From the NCBI GenBank assembly GCA_937991535.1, contig CALKHN010000122.1, positions 45,648 to 109,647 on the forward strand: DNA of 64,000 nucleotides. The letters run 5' to 3'. The position numbers and the translations under genes are program-made. Positions 8,883 through 16,570 of this stretch are shown here, piece by piece. How positions within the stretch are numbered: position 1 is the stretch's first letter; the number at the start of each line of letters is the position of its first letter. Below the pieces are notes generated by a model. That model searched no databases, was not told the origin of the DNA, and saw only the letters and a program-made list of their open reading frames with translations. This DNA comes from an uncultured Sphingobacteriales bacterium (lineage in GTDB: Bacteria; Bacteroidota; Bacteroidia; Chitinophagales; Chitinophagaceae).

Positions 8883-9749
8883 ATGAGCACAACAAAAAAT
8901 AAAGAAGAGGTTTTGAATGCACATGAATTGTTAGATGATTCCAGACTGAATATGGAGGATAACTTCAGTAGCCGTTCTCTGCTACGTTATCCAGGGGGCA
9001 AAACCAGAGGCGTTGATTTCATCACACAGTTTTTCCCGAAACGGCTTGATAAACTCTTATCTCCCTTTTTCGGCGGTGGTTCTATAGAGTTGGCTGTTGC
9101 AGCAAAGGGAACGAAAGTATACGGGTATGATATTTTTTCTCCCCTGGTAGAATTCTGGCAATGTCTTATTGCAAAACCACTGGAATTGGCCGGAGAGGTT
9201 GAAAAATATTTCCCACTTCCCAGGCACAGCTTTTACGAACTGCAGAAAACGCAAACCCGTTTCAAAACCAAATTGCAAAGGGCGGCAGTATACTATGTAT
9301 TAAACCGTTCTTCTTTTTCGGGCTCAACCCTTTCAGGCGGTATGTCGCCCGATCATCCCAGGTTTACCTTAACGGCCATTGAAAGGCTCAGGAATTTTCA
9401 TAATCCGAATGTTACCGTTACAAAAGGTGATTTTAAACAATCGCTCGCAGATCATCCGCATACATTCACCTACCTTGATCCGCCCTACCTGATCGGGAGT
9501 TCGCTGTATGGCAGGAAAGGCGATGCGCATAAGGGCTTTGATCATGAAGGATTGGCTGAGATACTAAAACAAAGAGAACATTGGATATTGTCGTATAATG
9601 ATTGTGAGGCTGTAAGGAAAATATATGAAGGGTTTCCTATTCTTACACCCAACTGGAAATATGGCATGAGCAACGATAAAAGCTCTAAAGAGATACTGAT
9701 CTTCAGTGAGAATTTTAAAATCGGAGCAAACTTGCTTATTAATTTTTAG
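8883..9749 (+). CDS. DNA adenine methylase of the D12/Dam class, apparently orphan
   Basis: N6-adenine DNA methyltransferase, 288 residues. The order of motifs is alpha class: YPGGK at residues 36-40, the AdoMet-binding FGGG around 63-66, and the catalytic DPPY at 199-202. About 33 residues precede the first motif, a longer and polar N-terminal leader than in E. coli Dam. NRSSFSGSTLSGGMSPDHPR resembles the target-recognition side of this class. No restriction endonuclease, specificity subunit or phage gene is nearby, so it looks solitary, either a remnant of a restriction-modification system or a regulatory/repair-marking methylase. The recognition site cannot be deduced. Converges with the amidohydrolase gene, only 6 bp away. 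Confidence 0.88.
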   Translation: MSTTKNKEEVLNAHELLDDSRLNMEDNFSSRSLLRYPGGKTRGVDFITQFFPKRLDKLLSPFFGGGSIELAVAAKGTKVYGYDIFSPLVEFWQCLIAKPLELAGEVEKYFPLPRHSFYELQKTQTRFKTKLQRAAVYYVLNRSSFSGSTLSGGMSPDHPRFTLTAIERLRNFHNPNVTVTKGDFKQSLADHPHTFTYLDPPYLIGSSLYGRKGDAHKGFDHEGLAEILKQREHWILSYNDCEAVRKIYEGFPILTPNWKYGMSNDKSSKEILIFSENFKIGANLLINF

Positions 9750-9755
9750 AAAGTC

Positions 9756-11399
9756 TCAATGTCTTTTCTTCTCATACACCTTTTCTCCATTCACGTAAGT
9801 ATACAATACCCGCGTGTTTAAGATATCAGGCGGATCGCATTGCATGATGTTAATATCGGTAATAGTAAAATCGGCCCATTTGCCTTTTTCAAGACTACCC
9901 TTTTCTTTTTCTTCGAAACTGCCTTTGGCCGCCCATATCGTCATTCCCTTCAGGGCTTCCTCCCTGTTTAATGCATTTTCAATTTGAAAACCACCGGGTG
10001 GAAAATGTTGGGCATCTCTTCGTACTACCGCCGCATAAAATGTTTTAAAAGGACTGATGTCTTCCACCGGGAAATCTGTTCCTAATACCAACCAACCGGT
10101 TTGTTGCAGCAAATCTTTATATGCATAGGCTGTTTTAATTCTTTCTTTACCTAACCTGTCTTCTGCCCAATACATATCGGATGTAGCGTGTGTGGGTTGA
10201 ATAGAAGGAATGATGCTGTATTGATTGAAGAGATGCAGGTCGGCAGTATCAACCACCTGAGCGTGTTCTATCCGCCAGCGCCTGTCGTTTTTACCTTTTA
10301 ATACAGCAGCGTATTGTTCAAGTATCATTCGGTTGCCCGAATCGCCGATAGCGTGTGTACATGCCTGAAAGGGCGATTGCATTATGATTTGCAACACCTG
10401 TGTATAATGGGAAATGCTATCAAGTAAAAAGCCGCTCCAACCCGGTTTATCGCTATACGGTTTTAGCAAACAGGCGCCTCTTGAACCCAAAGCACCATCG
10501 GCGTATAATTTGAATCCTGCAATGTGCATGCGGTCTGATTTATAGATGCCTGTTTTCAGGTAGTGGTCATAGTTTTCCTTTGCATCGGATAATAAAACAG
10601 TGAGCTTCATTTTTAATTTACCGGATTTTTGCAAACCGTCTAACTGATCAACCTGCCACTTCATTAAACCGCAGTCTGTAACACCGGTTAATCCAACAGC
10701 AAAGCAATTTTGTTGAGCGCGATCAAAAACTTTTTCAAGCGTGGCATTATCGGGCTGAGGAACCATTGCGCTTACTTTACCGATGGCGTTGTCGACCAGG
10801 ATACCGGTAAGGATTTTGCCTTTGGTTTCTATAACGCCACCGCTAATTGCATCGCCTGCCTTTACTGATGCTATATCCAGGGCCTGCTGATTGGCAACGG
10901 CAGCGTGGCCGTCAATACGGGTAAGCAAAACCGGATTGTCCGGAAAATTCTTATCGAGTAATGTTTTATCGGGGAAGGATTTCATTTCCCAATCGTTCTG
11001 ATCCCAGCCATTGCCGGTGATCCATTTGCCTGCAGGTATATTATTTTTTGAAACAAATGCCCTGGTGCGTTCAATACATTCATCCCAGCTTTTGGTTCCT
11101 GTAAGATCCACTTCCTGCAAATTGAGCGTATATCCGTAAAAGTGAGCGTGCCCATCAATGAATCCGGGATAGATGGATTTCCCCATGGCATCTGTTATAT
11201 TATCCGAACTGTAGCGGTTAAGTATATTTGCGTTACTGCCCGTAGCGACAATTTTCCCATCGCTTACAACCATGGCCTCCGCTGTGCTGAAGTTACTGTC
11301 AACTGTATATATTAAAGCATTGTGAACAATAAGATCAACCCTGGTTTTGGTAGTACAGGATATACTGCATAGGACGATGAGAATATAAGGCAGCTTCAT
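9756..11399 (-). CDS. Amidohydrolase-3 (YtcJ-like) metal-dependent hydrolase, lipoprotein
   Basis: Predicted 547-residue metal-dependent amidohydrolase anchored as a lipoprotein. The start at the ATG complementary to 11397-11399 yields MKLPYILIVLCSISC, a short lipobox signal with Cys15; the open frame extends 44 codons upstream, but those run toward the ligA start and lack sense as a leader. IDGHAHFYG (HAH at 84-86) is the first metal-binding motif of the TIM barrel. A late HAIGDSGN, a GTDFPVEDISPF block and an NREEALKGMTIWAAKG ending are typical of the YtcJ/Amidohydro_3 group. Substrate is unknown; such proteins deacylate or hydrolyse amide-type compounds. Divergent from ligA, sharing a 130-bp gap. 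Confidence 0.87.
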   Translation of the reverse strand: MKLPYILIVLCSISCTTKTRVDLIVHNALIYTVDSNFSTAEAMVVSDGKIVATGSNANILNRYSSDNITDAMGKSIYPGFIDGHAHFYGYTLNLQEVDLTGTKSWDECIERTRAFVSKNNIPAGKWITGNGWDQNDWEMKSFPDKTLLDKNFPDNPVLLTRIDGHAAVANQQALDIASVKAGDAISGGVIETKGKILTGILVDNAIGKVSAMVPQPDNATLEKVFDRAQQNCFAVGLTGVTDCGLMKWQVDQLDGLQKSGKLKMKLTVLLSDAKENYDHYLKTGIYKSDRMHIAGFKLYADGALGSRGACLLKPYSDKPGWSGFLLDSISHYTQVLQIIMQSPFQACTHAIGDSGNRMILEQYAAVLKGKNDRRWRIEHAQVVDTADLHLFNQYSIIPSIQPTHATSDMYWAEDRLGKERIKTAYAYKDLLQQTGWLVLGTDFPVEDISPFKTFYAAVVRRDAQHFPPGGFQIENALNREEALKGMTIWAAKGSFEEKEKGSLEKGKWADFTITDINIMQCDPPDILNTRVLYTYVNGEKVYEKKRH

Positions 11400-11529
11400 A
11401 CAATAGATTATTCTGATAAAAATAGTACAATATAAAAACAAACAGAAACCGCACAACAGATGGAAAACAGGCTGCAAATTTATTGGGCCTGACCGCTTTG
11501 CCATACTTTTACAGTGAAAAATAGGCTTC

Positions 11530-13638
11530 ATGTATAATAAAGAACAAACGCAGCAATTGCAGCAACAGACTATTTCTTTTTTAAAACATATGAAAAAGGG
11601 GATTGAAGCACCGGTAATCCATGAGTTACGCAGCCTGCTTCGGTTTCACGAATACCGTTATTATGTAATGAATGACCCTTTGATCGCCGACGCGGAATAT
11701 GACCAGTTGTACAAAGCGCTGGAAAAAATAGAAGCTGAAAACCCGGGATTGATCACAGCAGGGTCGCCTACACAACGTGTGTCGAAAGGGCTGATAAAGG
11801 ATTTTCCCAAAGTGCAGCACCTGGTACCCATGTTATCGCTTGATAATTCGTACAACGCGGCCGACCTGGTTGATTTTGACCGCAAGGCACGCGAGCTAAG
11901 CAAGTTGCCGGTAATGGAGTATTGTGTTGAACCTAAATTTGATGGAGCCAGCATTTCACTCATATATGAAAATGATTTACTGGTACGTGGCGCCACCCGG
12001 GGCGATGGGGTGGTGGGAGATGATATCACAACCAATATCAGGCAGATCAGATCCGTGCCATTATCCGCCAATTTTTCTTCCTTTGGTATCCAGCAAATTG
12101 AAATAAGAGGTGAGGTGCTGATGAACAAAAATCATTTTAAAGCCTATAATGATATGTTGGAGGAGCAGGGTGCTGGCAGGTTGGCCAATCCCCGGAATGC
12201 TGCAGCGGGTTCATTGCGTATTAAAAACCCTAAAGAAGTGAGCCGCAGAAATCTAGAGGCATTTCTCTATCATATAAGCGATGTAAATTTTTTGCCGAAG
12301 CGCGAGGCTCCGGCGGTATTACAAACGCACAGCGGTTCATTAAAAATGCTATGGGAACTGGGCTTTCGCAGTCCCGAAAAAGAAAAGAAAGTCTTTAAAG
12401 GGATAGCCGGCGTAATTGAATATTGCGGGGCTTTTGAGAGGCAAAGAGACGGGTTACCCTACGAAATTGACGGCATGGTTATTAAAGTAAATCAGCTTGA
12501 ACTACAGGAAAAATTAGGAATGACCACTCACCATCCCCGCTGGGCCATTGCTTATAAGTTTAAGGCCAGGCAGGGTACCAGCAAGCTGAAGGCAGTGGAG
12601 TTCCAGGTAGGAAGAACAGGTGCTGTTACACCTGTTGCAAAAATTGATCCCGTGCAGGTAGGAGGTGTTACTGTAACCAGTATTTCACTGCACAATGAAG
12701 AATATATTAAGGAAAAGGATCTGCTGCTGGGAGATACCATTTTAATAGAACGTTCGGGCGATGTGATTCCGCAGGTGGTTAAATCTTTTCCGGAATTGCG
12801 AACGGGGGGCGAAGCAATTATTTATTTCCCCACAACCTGCCCCGTGTGCGGTTACCGGCTCGAGAAACCAGATGATGAAGCGGTATGGCGGTGCAACAAC
12901 AGCAATAATTGCCCCGCTCAGATTGTAGAGCGGATCATTCATTTCAACAGTAAAGATGCGATGGATATTCGTGGTTTGGGGGATGCCATTGTAAGAAAAT
13001 TTTATACGCTGGATTATCTCAAAGATATTCCGGGTATCTATTCCCTGCCATTCGACAAGATCAGGAAGCTGGAAGGCTTTGGAGAAAAAAGTGTAACCAA
13101 TATGCAAACGGCTATAGAGGCGTCAAAAAAACAACCGCTTCACCGGCTGATATATGGACTGGGCATTCGTTATATCGGTGAAACGACCGCCAAAGTGCTC
13201 GCGCAGGAAGTAAACCATTTGTTAGATTATACCGGGTTTACCCCAGCCCGGCTACAGGAGATGGACGATATAGGTCCCAAAGTTGCCGACAGTGTATACC
13301 AGTTTTTTCACAACGATCAAAACATACAATTGCTGCAAAAGCTGGAAGATATAGGGTTGAATCTTAAAAATGAAAAGAAGGAACTGCACACCAGCAGCAC
13401 GCTTAGCGGGCAAACCTTTCTTTTTACAGGTACGCTCAATAAACTTAAAAGAAGCGAGGCTGAAGCAACTGTGGAAGAGAATGGCGGCACTATTCTTAGT
13501 GGAGTGAGCAGTAAGTTAAATTATCTTGTTGTTGGGGAAGATGCAGGCTCCAAATTTGAGAAGGCAAAAAAGATAGCGACTATAAAAATCATTAGCGAAG
13601 ATGAATTTTTGAGTATGATCAACGGGTCGGTCAATTAA
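11530..13638 (+). CDS. ligA: NAD-dependent DNA ligase
   Basis: Seals nicks in duplex DNA during replication and repair using NAD. The 702 residues show the full LigA architecture. An N-terminal Ia domain (HEYRYYVMNDPLIADAEYDQL) is followed by the adenylation motif KFDG with Lys136, where many LigA proteins have KIDG or KxDG, and then the OB domain. The four-cysteine zinc finger begins CPVCG (Cys437, Cys440) and ends near WRCNNSNNCPAQ. Helix-hairpin-helix repeats (GFGEKSVTNM, GIRYIGETTAKVLA, MDDIGPKVADSVY) come next, and a C-terminal BRCT domain starts near residue 618. About 20 residues at the N-terminus are extra relative to E. coli. Convergence of all motifs makes identification secure. Confidence 0.97.
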   Translation: MYNKEQTQQLQQQTISFLKHMKKGIEAPVIHELRSLLRFHEYRYYVMNDPLIADAEYDQLYKALEKIEAENPGLITAGSPTQRVSKGLIKDFPKVQHLVPMLSLDNSYNAADLVDFDRKARELSKLPVMEYCVEPKFDGASISLIYENDLLVRGATRGDGVVGDDITTNIRQIRSVPLSANFSSFGIQQIEIRGEVLMNKNHFKAYNDMLEEQGAGRLANPRNAAAGSLRIKNPKEVSRRNLEAFLYHISDVNFLPKREAPAVLQTHSGSLKMLWELGFRSPEKEKKVFKGIAGVIEYCGAFERQRDGLPYEIDGMVIKVNQLELQEKLGMTTHHPRWAIAYKFKARQGTSKLKAVEFQVGRTGAVTPVAKIDPVQVGGVTVTSISLHNEEYIKEKDLLLGDTILIERSGDVIPQVVKSFPELRTGGEAIIYFPTTCPVCGYRLEKPDDEAVWRCNNSNNCPAQIVERIIHFNSKDAMDIRGLGDAIVRKFYTLDYLKDIPGIYSLPFDKIRKLEGFGEKSVTNMQTAIEASKKQPLHRLIYGLGIRYIGETTAKVLAQEVNHLLDYTGFTPARLQEMDDIGPKVADSVYQFFHNDQNIQLLQKLEDIGLNLKNEKKELHTSSTLSGQTFLFTGTLNKLKRSEAEATVEENGGTILSGVSSKLNYLVVGEDAGSKFEKAKKIATIKIISEDEFLSMINGSVN

Positions 13639-13740
13639 CGGCTTTTTATAGGGTAACCATGGCAGAAAGTATGGGTATAAAAATAAATATGCGAAGCCAT
13701 TCTAATTTAGTAAATTTATAAGACCTAAAAACATCTCCTC

Positions 13741-14304
13741 ATGATAAAGAAAATTCCCGGGGAAACATGGAAGCCGTTGCAGTTCTCCGGATGGAAGCAG
13801 CTTCGTAAAAAGTATGCCGTCTCCAACCACGGTAAAGTAGCCAGCTATACCGACGACATTTATGATGATGGCCAGTTGCTCAGCGGATCGCTCACCACGG
13901 GCTACAGGAGCCTTAATCTTCACCGGCCCAACAATAAGGGCACCCTTTATATTCATCGTGAGATCGCCCGTTTGTTTTGTAAAAAGCCTTCGCCCAAACA
14001 CCAGTTTGTCATTCATCTTAATTACAACAAAACAGACAATAAATCCTCCAACCTTAAATGGGCAACTTTAAGCGAAGTAAGCCGTCATCAGCAAAAGAGC
14101 CCTGCTAAGATTGCTTATAAAAAATTACAGGCCAACCGGTCATCCGGTTTAAAACTCAACACCAACCAGGTAAGCGCTATTAAAAAAACCATTGCCGATC
14201 CCAAACGTAAGCTCACTTACAAGCAATTGGCCGAAAAATACGATGTGAGCGAGATGACATTGTATAGAATTAAGAGCGGTGAAAACTGGGCACGGGTGAA
14301 ATAG
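13741..14304 (+). CDS. NUMOD4/HNH-like protein with C-terminal helix-turn-helix
   Basis: 187-residue predicted DNA-binding protein. Residues about 7-60 (ETWKPL, KYAVSNHGKVASY) match the NUMOD4 module found in homing endonucleases. Residues about 70-115 correspond to an HNH_3 core: YIHREIARLFCKKP, then FVIHLNYNKTDNKSSNLKW. In active relatives the central block usually reads V-N-H-I-D; here Asn is replaced by Ile and the Asp by Asn, while the His is kept. The C-terminus (QVSAIKKTIADP, YKQLAEKYDVSEMTLYRIKS) is a helix-turn-helix. No intron or intein is next to it. It may be a domesticated or weakened homing-endonuclease-type protein; nuclease activity is uncertain. Confidence 0.75.
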   Translation: MIKKIPGETWKPLQFSGWKQLRKKYAVSNHGKVASYTDDIYDDGQLLSGSLTTGYRSLNLHRPNNKGTLYIHREIARLFCKKPSPKHQFVIHLNYNKTDNKSSNLKWATLSEVSRHQQKSPAKIAYKKLQANRSSGLKLNTNQVSAIKKTIADPKRKLTYKQLAEKYDVSEMTLYRIKSGENWARVK

Positions 14305-14328
14305 TGCTCCTGATCCGGACGGTTGCAA

Positions 14329-14370
14329 TATCGAATTTCAAATTTGATGTCTCAAATCTGAAATTTGGAG
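14329..14370. repeat. AT-rich degenerate repeat (aaattt-type words)
   Basis: Gap sequence built of overlapping words such as aatttcaaattt and caaatctgaaattt, resembling those at the 3' end of lysS (34782 onward) and before pheS (52927-53060). It is neither coding nor a clean terminator. Confidence 0.5.
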
Positions 14371-14408
14371 TTAAATTGCGGATCTCACACTATTGATTAA
14401 TATACGAA

Positions 14409-15077
14409 ATGATACAACCAGCCACAGTCCGCTTTCTTAAGAATCTTTCCAAAAACAATAATAAACCCTGGTTCGATCTTCACAGAAAAGAATACGAAGT
14501 TGCCCGCAAAGATTACGAAGGTTTTATTCAATCGGTTATTGATGCATTTGGTAAAACTGATCCTTCCATTGCTCCTTTGATTGCAAAGCAATGCTTATTC
14601 CGTATTAACAGGGATATCCGCTTCAGTAAAAATAAAACACCCTACAAAAAAAATTTTGCAGCCAGTATTAACCGGGGTGGAAAAAAATCCATTTTTGCCG
14701 GCTATTACTTTCACCTGGAACCTGGTAATAGTTTTGTGGGCGGCGGCATCTGGATGCCCATACCAGCGGAAACGCAAAAAATAAGACAGGAAATTGATTA
14801 TTGCTGGCCGGAATTTAAAAAAATAATTACAGCAAAAAAGTTCAAAACCATTTACGGCGATTTGGATAATGAGCCGGAAATTACTTTGGTTAATGTGCCT
14901 AAAGGATATGCTAAAGATAATTCCGCAGCACAGTACCTTAAGCTAAAAAGCTGGATTGCAATGCAGGCAATTGACGATGCAGCTCTTGGTTCCAAAACCC
15001 TGCTAAAACAAACGGTGCAGGCATTCGGCGCCATACACCCACTGATCTGGTTTTTGAACCGCGCTATAGAAGAGTAA
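14409..15077 (+). CDS. DUF2461 family protein
   Basis: Conserved 222-residue cytoplasmic protein of the DUF2461/TIGR02453 family. The family signature is clear: FLKNLSKNNNKPWFDLHRKEY at the N-terminus, FRINRDIRFSKNKTPYKKNF around residues 62-81, and the glycine-rich FVGGGIWMPIPAE around residues 105-117. The biochemical function of the family is not known to me; members are widespread singletons in Bacteroidetes and elsewhere. Start ATG at 14409 gives the usual family N-terminus. Its stop codon lies inside a hairpin shared with the convergent asd gene, so it probably forms a monocistronic unit. Confidence 0.88.
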   Translation: MIQPATVRFLKNLSKNNNKPWFDLHRKEYEVARKDYEGFIQSVIDAFGKTDPSIAPLIAKQCLFRINRDIRFSKNKTPYKKNFAASINRGGKKSIFAGYYFHLEPGNSFVGGGIWMPIPAETQKIRQEIDYCWPEFKKIITAKKFKTIYGDLDNEPEITLVNVPKGYAKDNSAAQYLKLKSWIAMQAIDDAALGSKTLLKQTVQAFGAIHPLIWFLNRAIEE

Positions 15078-15120
15078 AGACTGTTTAAACCGGCTTATAA
15101 AGCTTTTTGAAACAGTCTTT
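15076..15120. terminator. Bidirectional hairpin between DUF2461 gene and asd
   Basis: Perfect 11-bp inverted repeat (15076-15086 with 15110-15120), overlapping the stop codon of the DUF2461 gene and ending 15 bp from the asd stop. The arms carry an A-run and a T-run, so it can terminate both convergent transcripts. The 23-nt loop is long for an efficient terminator. Confidence 0.55.
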
Positions 15121-15135
15121 ACCGCGGTTACACAA

Positions 15136-16143
15136 TTATAATAAGTTATTTGTCACCAGGTATTCCGCGATCTGTACTGCATTGGTAGCTGCGCCTTTAC
15201 GCAGGTTATCGCTAACGATCCACATGTTCAGCGTGTTGGGCTGCGATTCATCCCTTCTTAATCTTCCCACAAATACATCATCTTTTTCATGTGCATCTTT
15301 AGGCATTGGATACAGAGCATTGGAAGGGTCGTCAACCACTACTACGCCAGGCGCTTTGCTAAGTATTTCTTTAACTTCCTTTAAATCATAGTCACTCTTA
15401 AATTCTATGTTTACGCTTTCACTGTGCCCGCCCATAACCGGAATGCGAACGGTTGTAGCGGTTACCCGAATGCTGTCATCTCTTAATATTTTCCTGGTTT
15501 CATTCACCATTTTCATCTCTTCCTTGGTATACCCGTTATCGAGAAACACATCAATTTGAGGTATTACGTTCAGATCAATGGGGTATTTATAAGCCATGGG
15601 ATATGCACCATTATCGCCTTTAACCGAATGGTTCCTTTCGCCCTGCATTTGCTCAACTGCTTTTACACCGGTGCCGGTAACACTCTGGTAAGTGCTTACT
15701 ATAATTCTTTGTATGTTGTATTTTTTATGCAGGGGATTAAGTGCCACTACCATTTGTATGGTGGAGCAATTTGGATTGGCTATGATCTTATCTTCTTTCG
15801 TTAAAGCATCGGCATTAATTTCAGGCACTACTAATTTTTTAGAAGGGTCCATACGCCATGCAGAAGAGTTATCAATAACAGTGATACCTGCCGCTGCAAA
15901 TTGCGGTGCCAATGCAAGAGAGGTGCTTCCTCCTGCTGAAAATAAAGCTACATCAGGCTTTGCCGCAATAGCATCATCAGTGCTTACCACCTTATATTTT
16001 TTTCCTTTAAAAGCTACTTCCTTACCAATGGATTTTTCAGAGGCAACAGGGATCAATTCTGTTACCGGAAAATTCCTTTCTGCCAGAACCTGTAACATTT
16101 TAGTGCCTACCAATCCTGTGGCGCCAACTACTGCAACTTTCAT
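15136..16143 (-). CDS. asd: Aspartate-semialdehyde dehydrogenase
   Basis: NADPH-dependent reduction of aspartyl phosphate to aspartate semialdehyde, the branch point to lysine/diaminopimelate, threonine and methionine. The 335 residues start MKVAVVGATGLVGTKMLQVL (Rossmann fold). The catalytic cysteine is Cys126 in NPNCSTIQ, followed by STYQSVTGTGVKAVEQ, and the late VRIPVMGGHSESVN block supplies the conserved active-site His. Length matches bacterial Asd. The 5' region is unusual: a lysine-rich short ORF and an intrinsic terminator lie between a minus-strand promoter-like element and the asd start, suggesting attenuation control. It stands alone, away from other lysine-pathway genes in this window. 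Confidence 0.95.
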   Translation of the reverse strand: MKVAVVGATGLVGTKMLQVLAERNFPVTELIPVASEKSIGKEVAFKGKKYKVVSTDDAIAAKPDVALFSAGGSTSLALAPQFAAAGITVIDNSSAWRMDPSKKLVVPEINADALTKEDKIIANPNCSTIQMVVALNPLHKKYNIQRIIVSTYQSVTGTGVKAVEQMQGERNHSVKGDNGAYPMAYKYPIDLNVIPQIDVFLDNGYTKEEMKMVNETRKILRDDSIRVTATTVRIPVMGGHSESVNIEFKSDYDLKEVKEILSKAPGVVVVDDPSNALYPMPKDAHEKDDVFVGRLRRDESQPNTLNMWIVSDNLRKGAATNAVQIAEYLVTNNLL

Positions 16144-16191
16144 TTTTTGGTTTATTTTATGGTTTTAGTTTTGATACACTACATTAAAAAA

Positions 16192-16213
16192 GCCTTTCCT
16201 GTTCCGGAAAGGC
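16192..16213 (-). terminator. Leader (attenuator) terminator upstream of asd
   Basis: Perfect 8-bp GC-rich stem (16206-16213 pairs with 16192-16199) with a 6-nt loop, followed on the minus strand by six Ts (16186-16191). It lies in the asd leader, with the T-run ending 43 bp before the asd ATG, so asd can only be expressed by read-through or antitermination from any promoter upstream of it. Its 5' arm can instead pair with 16249-16255, at the end of the leader ORF. Confidence 0.72.
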
Positions 16214-16244
16214 CTTGAATATATTCGGTCATACAATACACTCT

Positions 16245-16307
16245 TTAACCTCTCCATTGCTGGAACTGTTTCTTTGTGCGTTTTGTATGTTTCTTTAATT
16301 TTAGCAT
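16245..16307 (-). CDS. Candidate lysine-rich leader peptide of asd
   Basis: Short ORF of 20 codons in the asd leader. Six of the first 13 residues are Lys (positions 3, 5, 6, 9, 12, 13), with two Thr, two Arg and one His overall; it ends QQWRG then TAA. Its final codons contain GGAGAGG, which can pair with CCTTTCC, the 5' arm of the downstream intrinsic terminator (seven pairs, one G-U, plus wobble flanks), giving a competing antiterminator. This matches the logic of ribosome-mediated attenuation by lysyl-tRNA supply for an enzyme of lysine synthesis. Caveats: lysine codons are common in AT-rich gaps, no ribosome site is visible, and conservation is unknown. Confidence 0.45.
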   Translation of the reverse strand: MLKLKKHTKRTKKQFQQWRG

Positions 16308-16343
16308 TGTGGCGGCAAAGATAATCAGCAACTGTGATTCCTC

Positions 16344-16351
16344 CAAAAATA
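16344..16351 (-). promoter_or_regulatory. Promoter-like -7 element for the asd leader
   Basis: Minus-strand TATTTTTG fits TAnnTTTG and lies 37 bp upstream of the leader ORF start, so transcription from it would include the leader ORF and attenuator. No good -33 element is seen at 19-bp spacing. Confidence 0.4.
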
Positions 16352-16539
16352 TAACTTAAACATTTTGTGGCGTTCGGCAGTGAATTGATGAGGGGGCTGC
16401 GTTAATCATTTGTCGTTTGGATTATGCCCTGCTTCATTACTCTAAAATGTTTATTTCCTCCTTTCATGCCCTTTTGTGGGTTGCTTCTCTGCTGACACGC
16501 TGTTAAACGGTGTAACTTTTTTTAACTTCTTTAATTTGA

Positions 16540-16547
16540 TACATTTG
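16540..16547 (+). promoter_or_regulatory. Promoter-like -7 element for the glutamate-synthase-like gene
   Basis: TACATTTG on the plus strand, 23 bp before the ATG at 16571, matches TAnnTTTG. The rest of the gap between 16380 and 16540 shows no gene, repeat or strong structure. Confidence 0.45.
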
Positions 16548-16570
16548 CCTTAATCAAATTTTTAAAAAGC

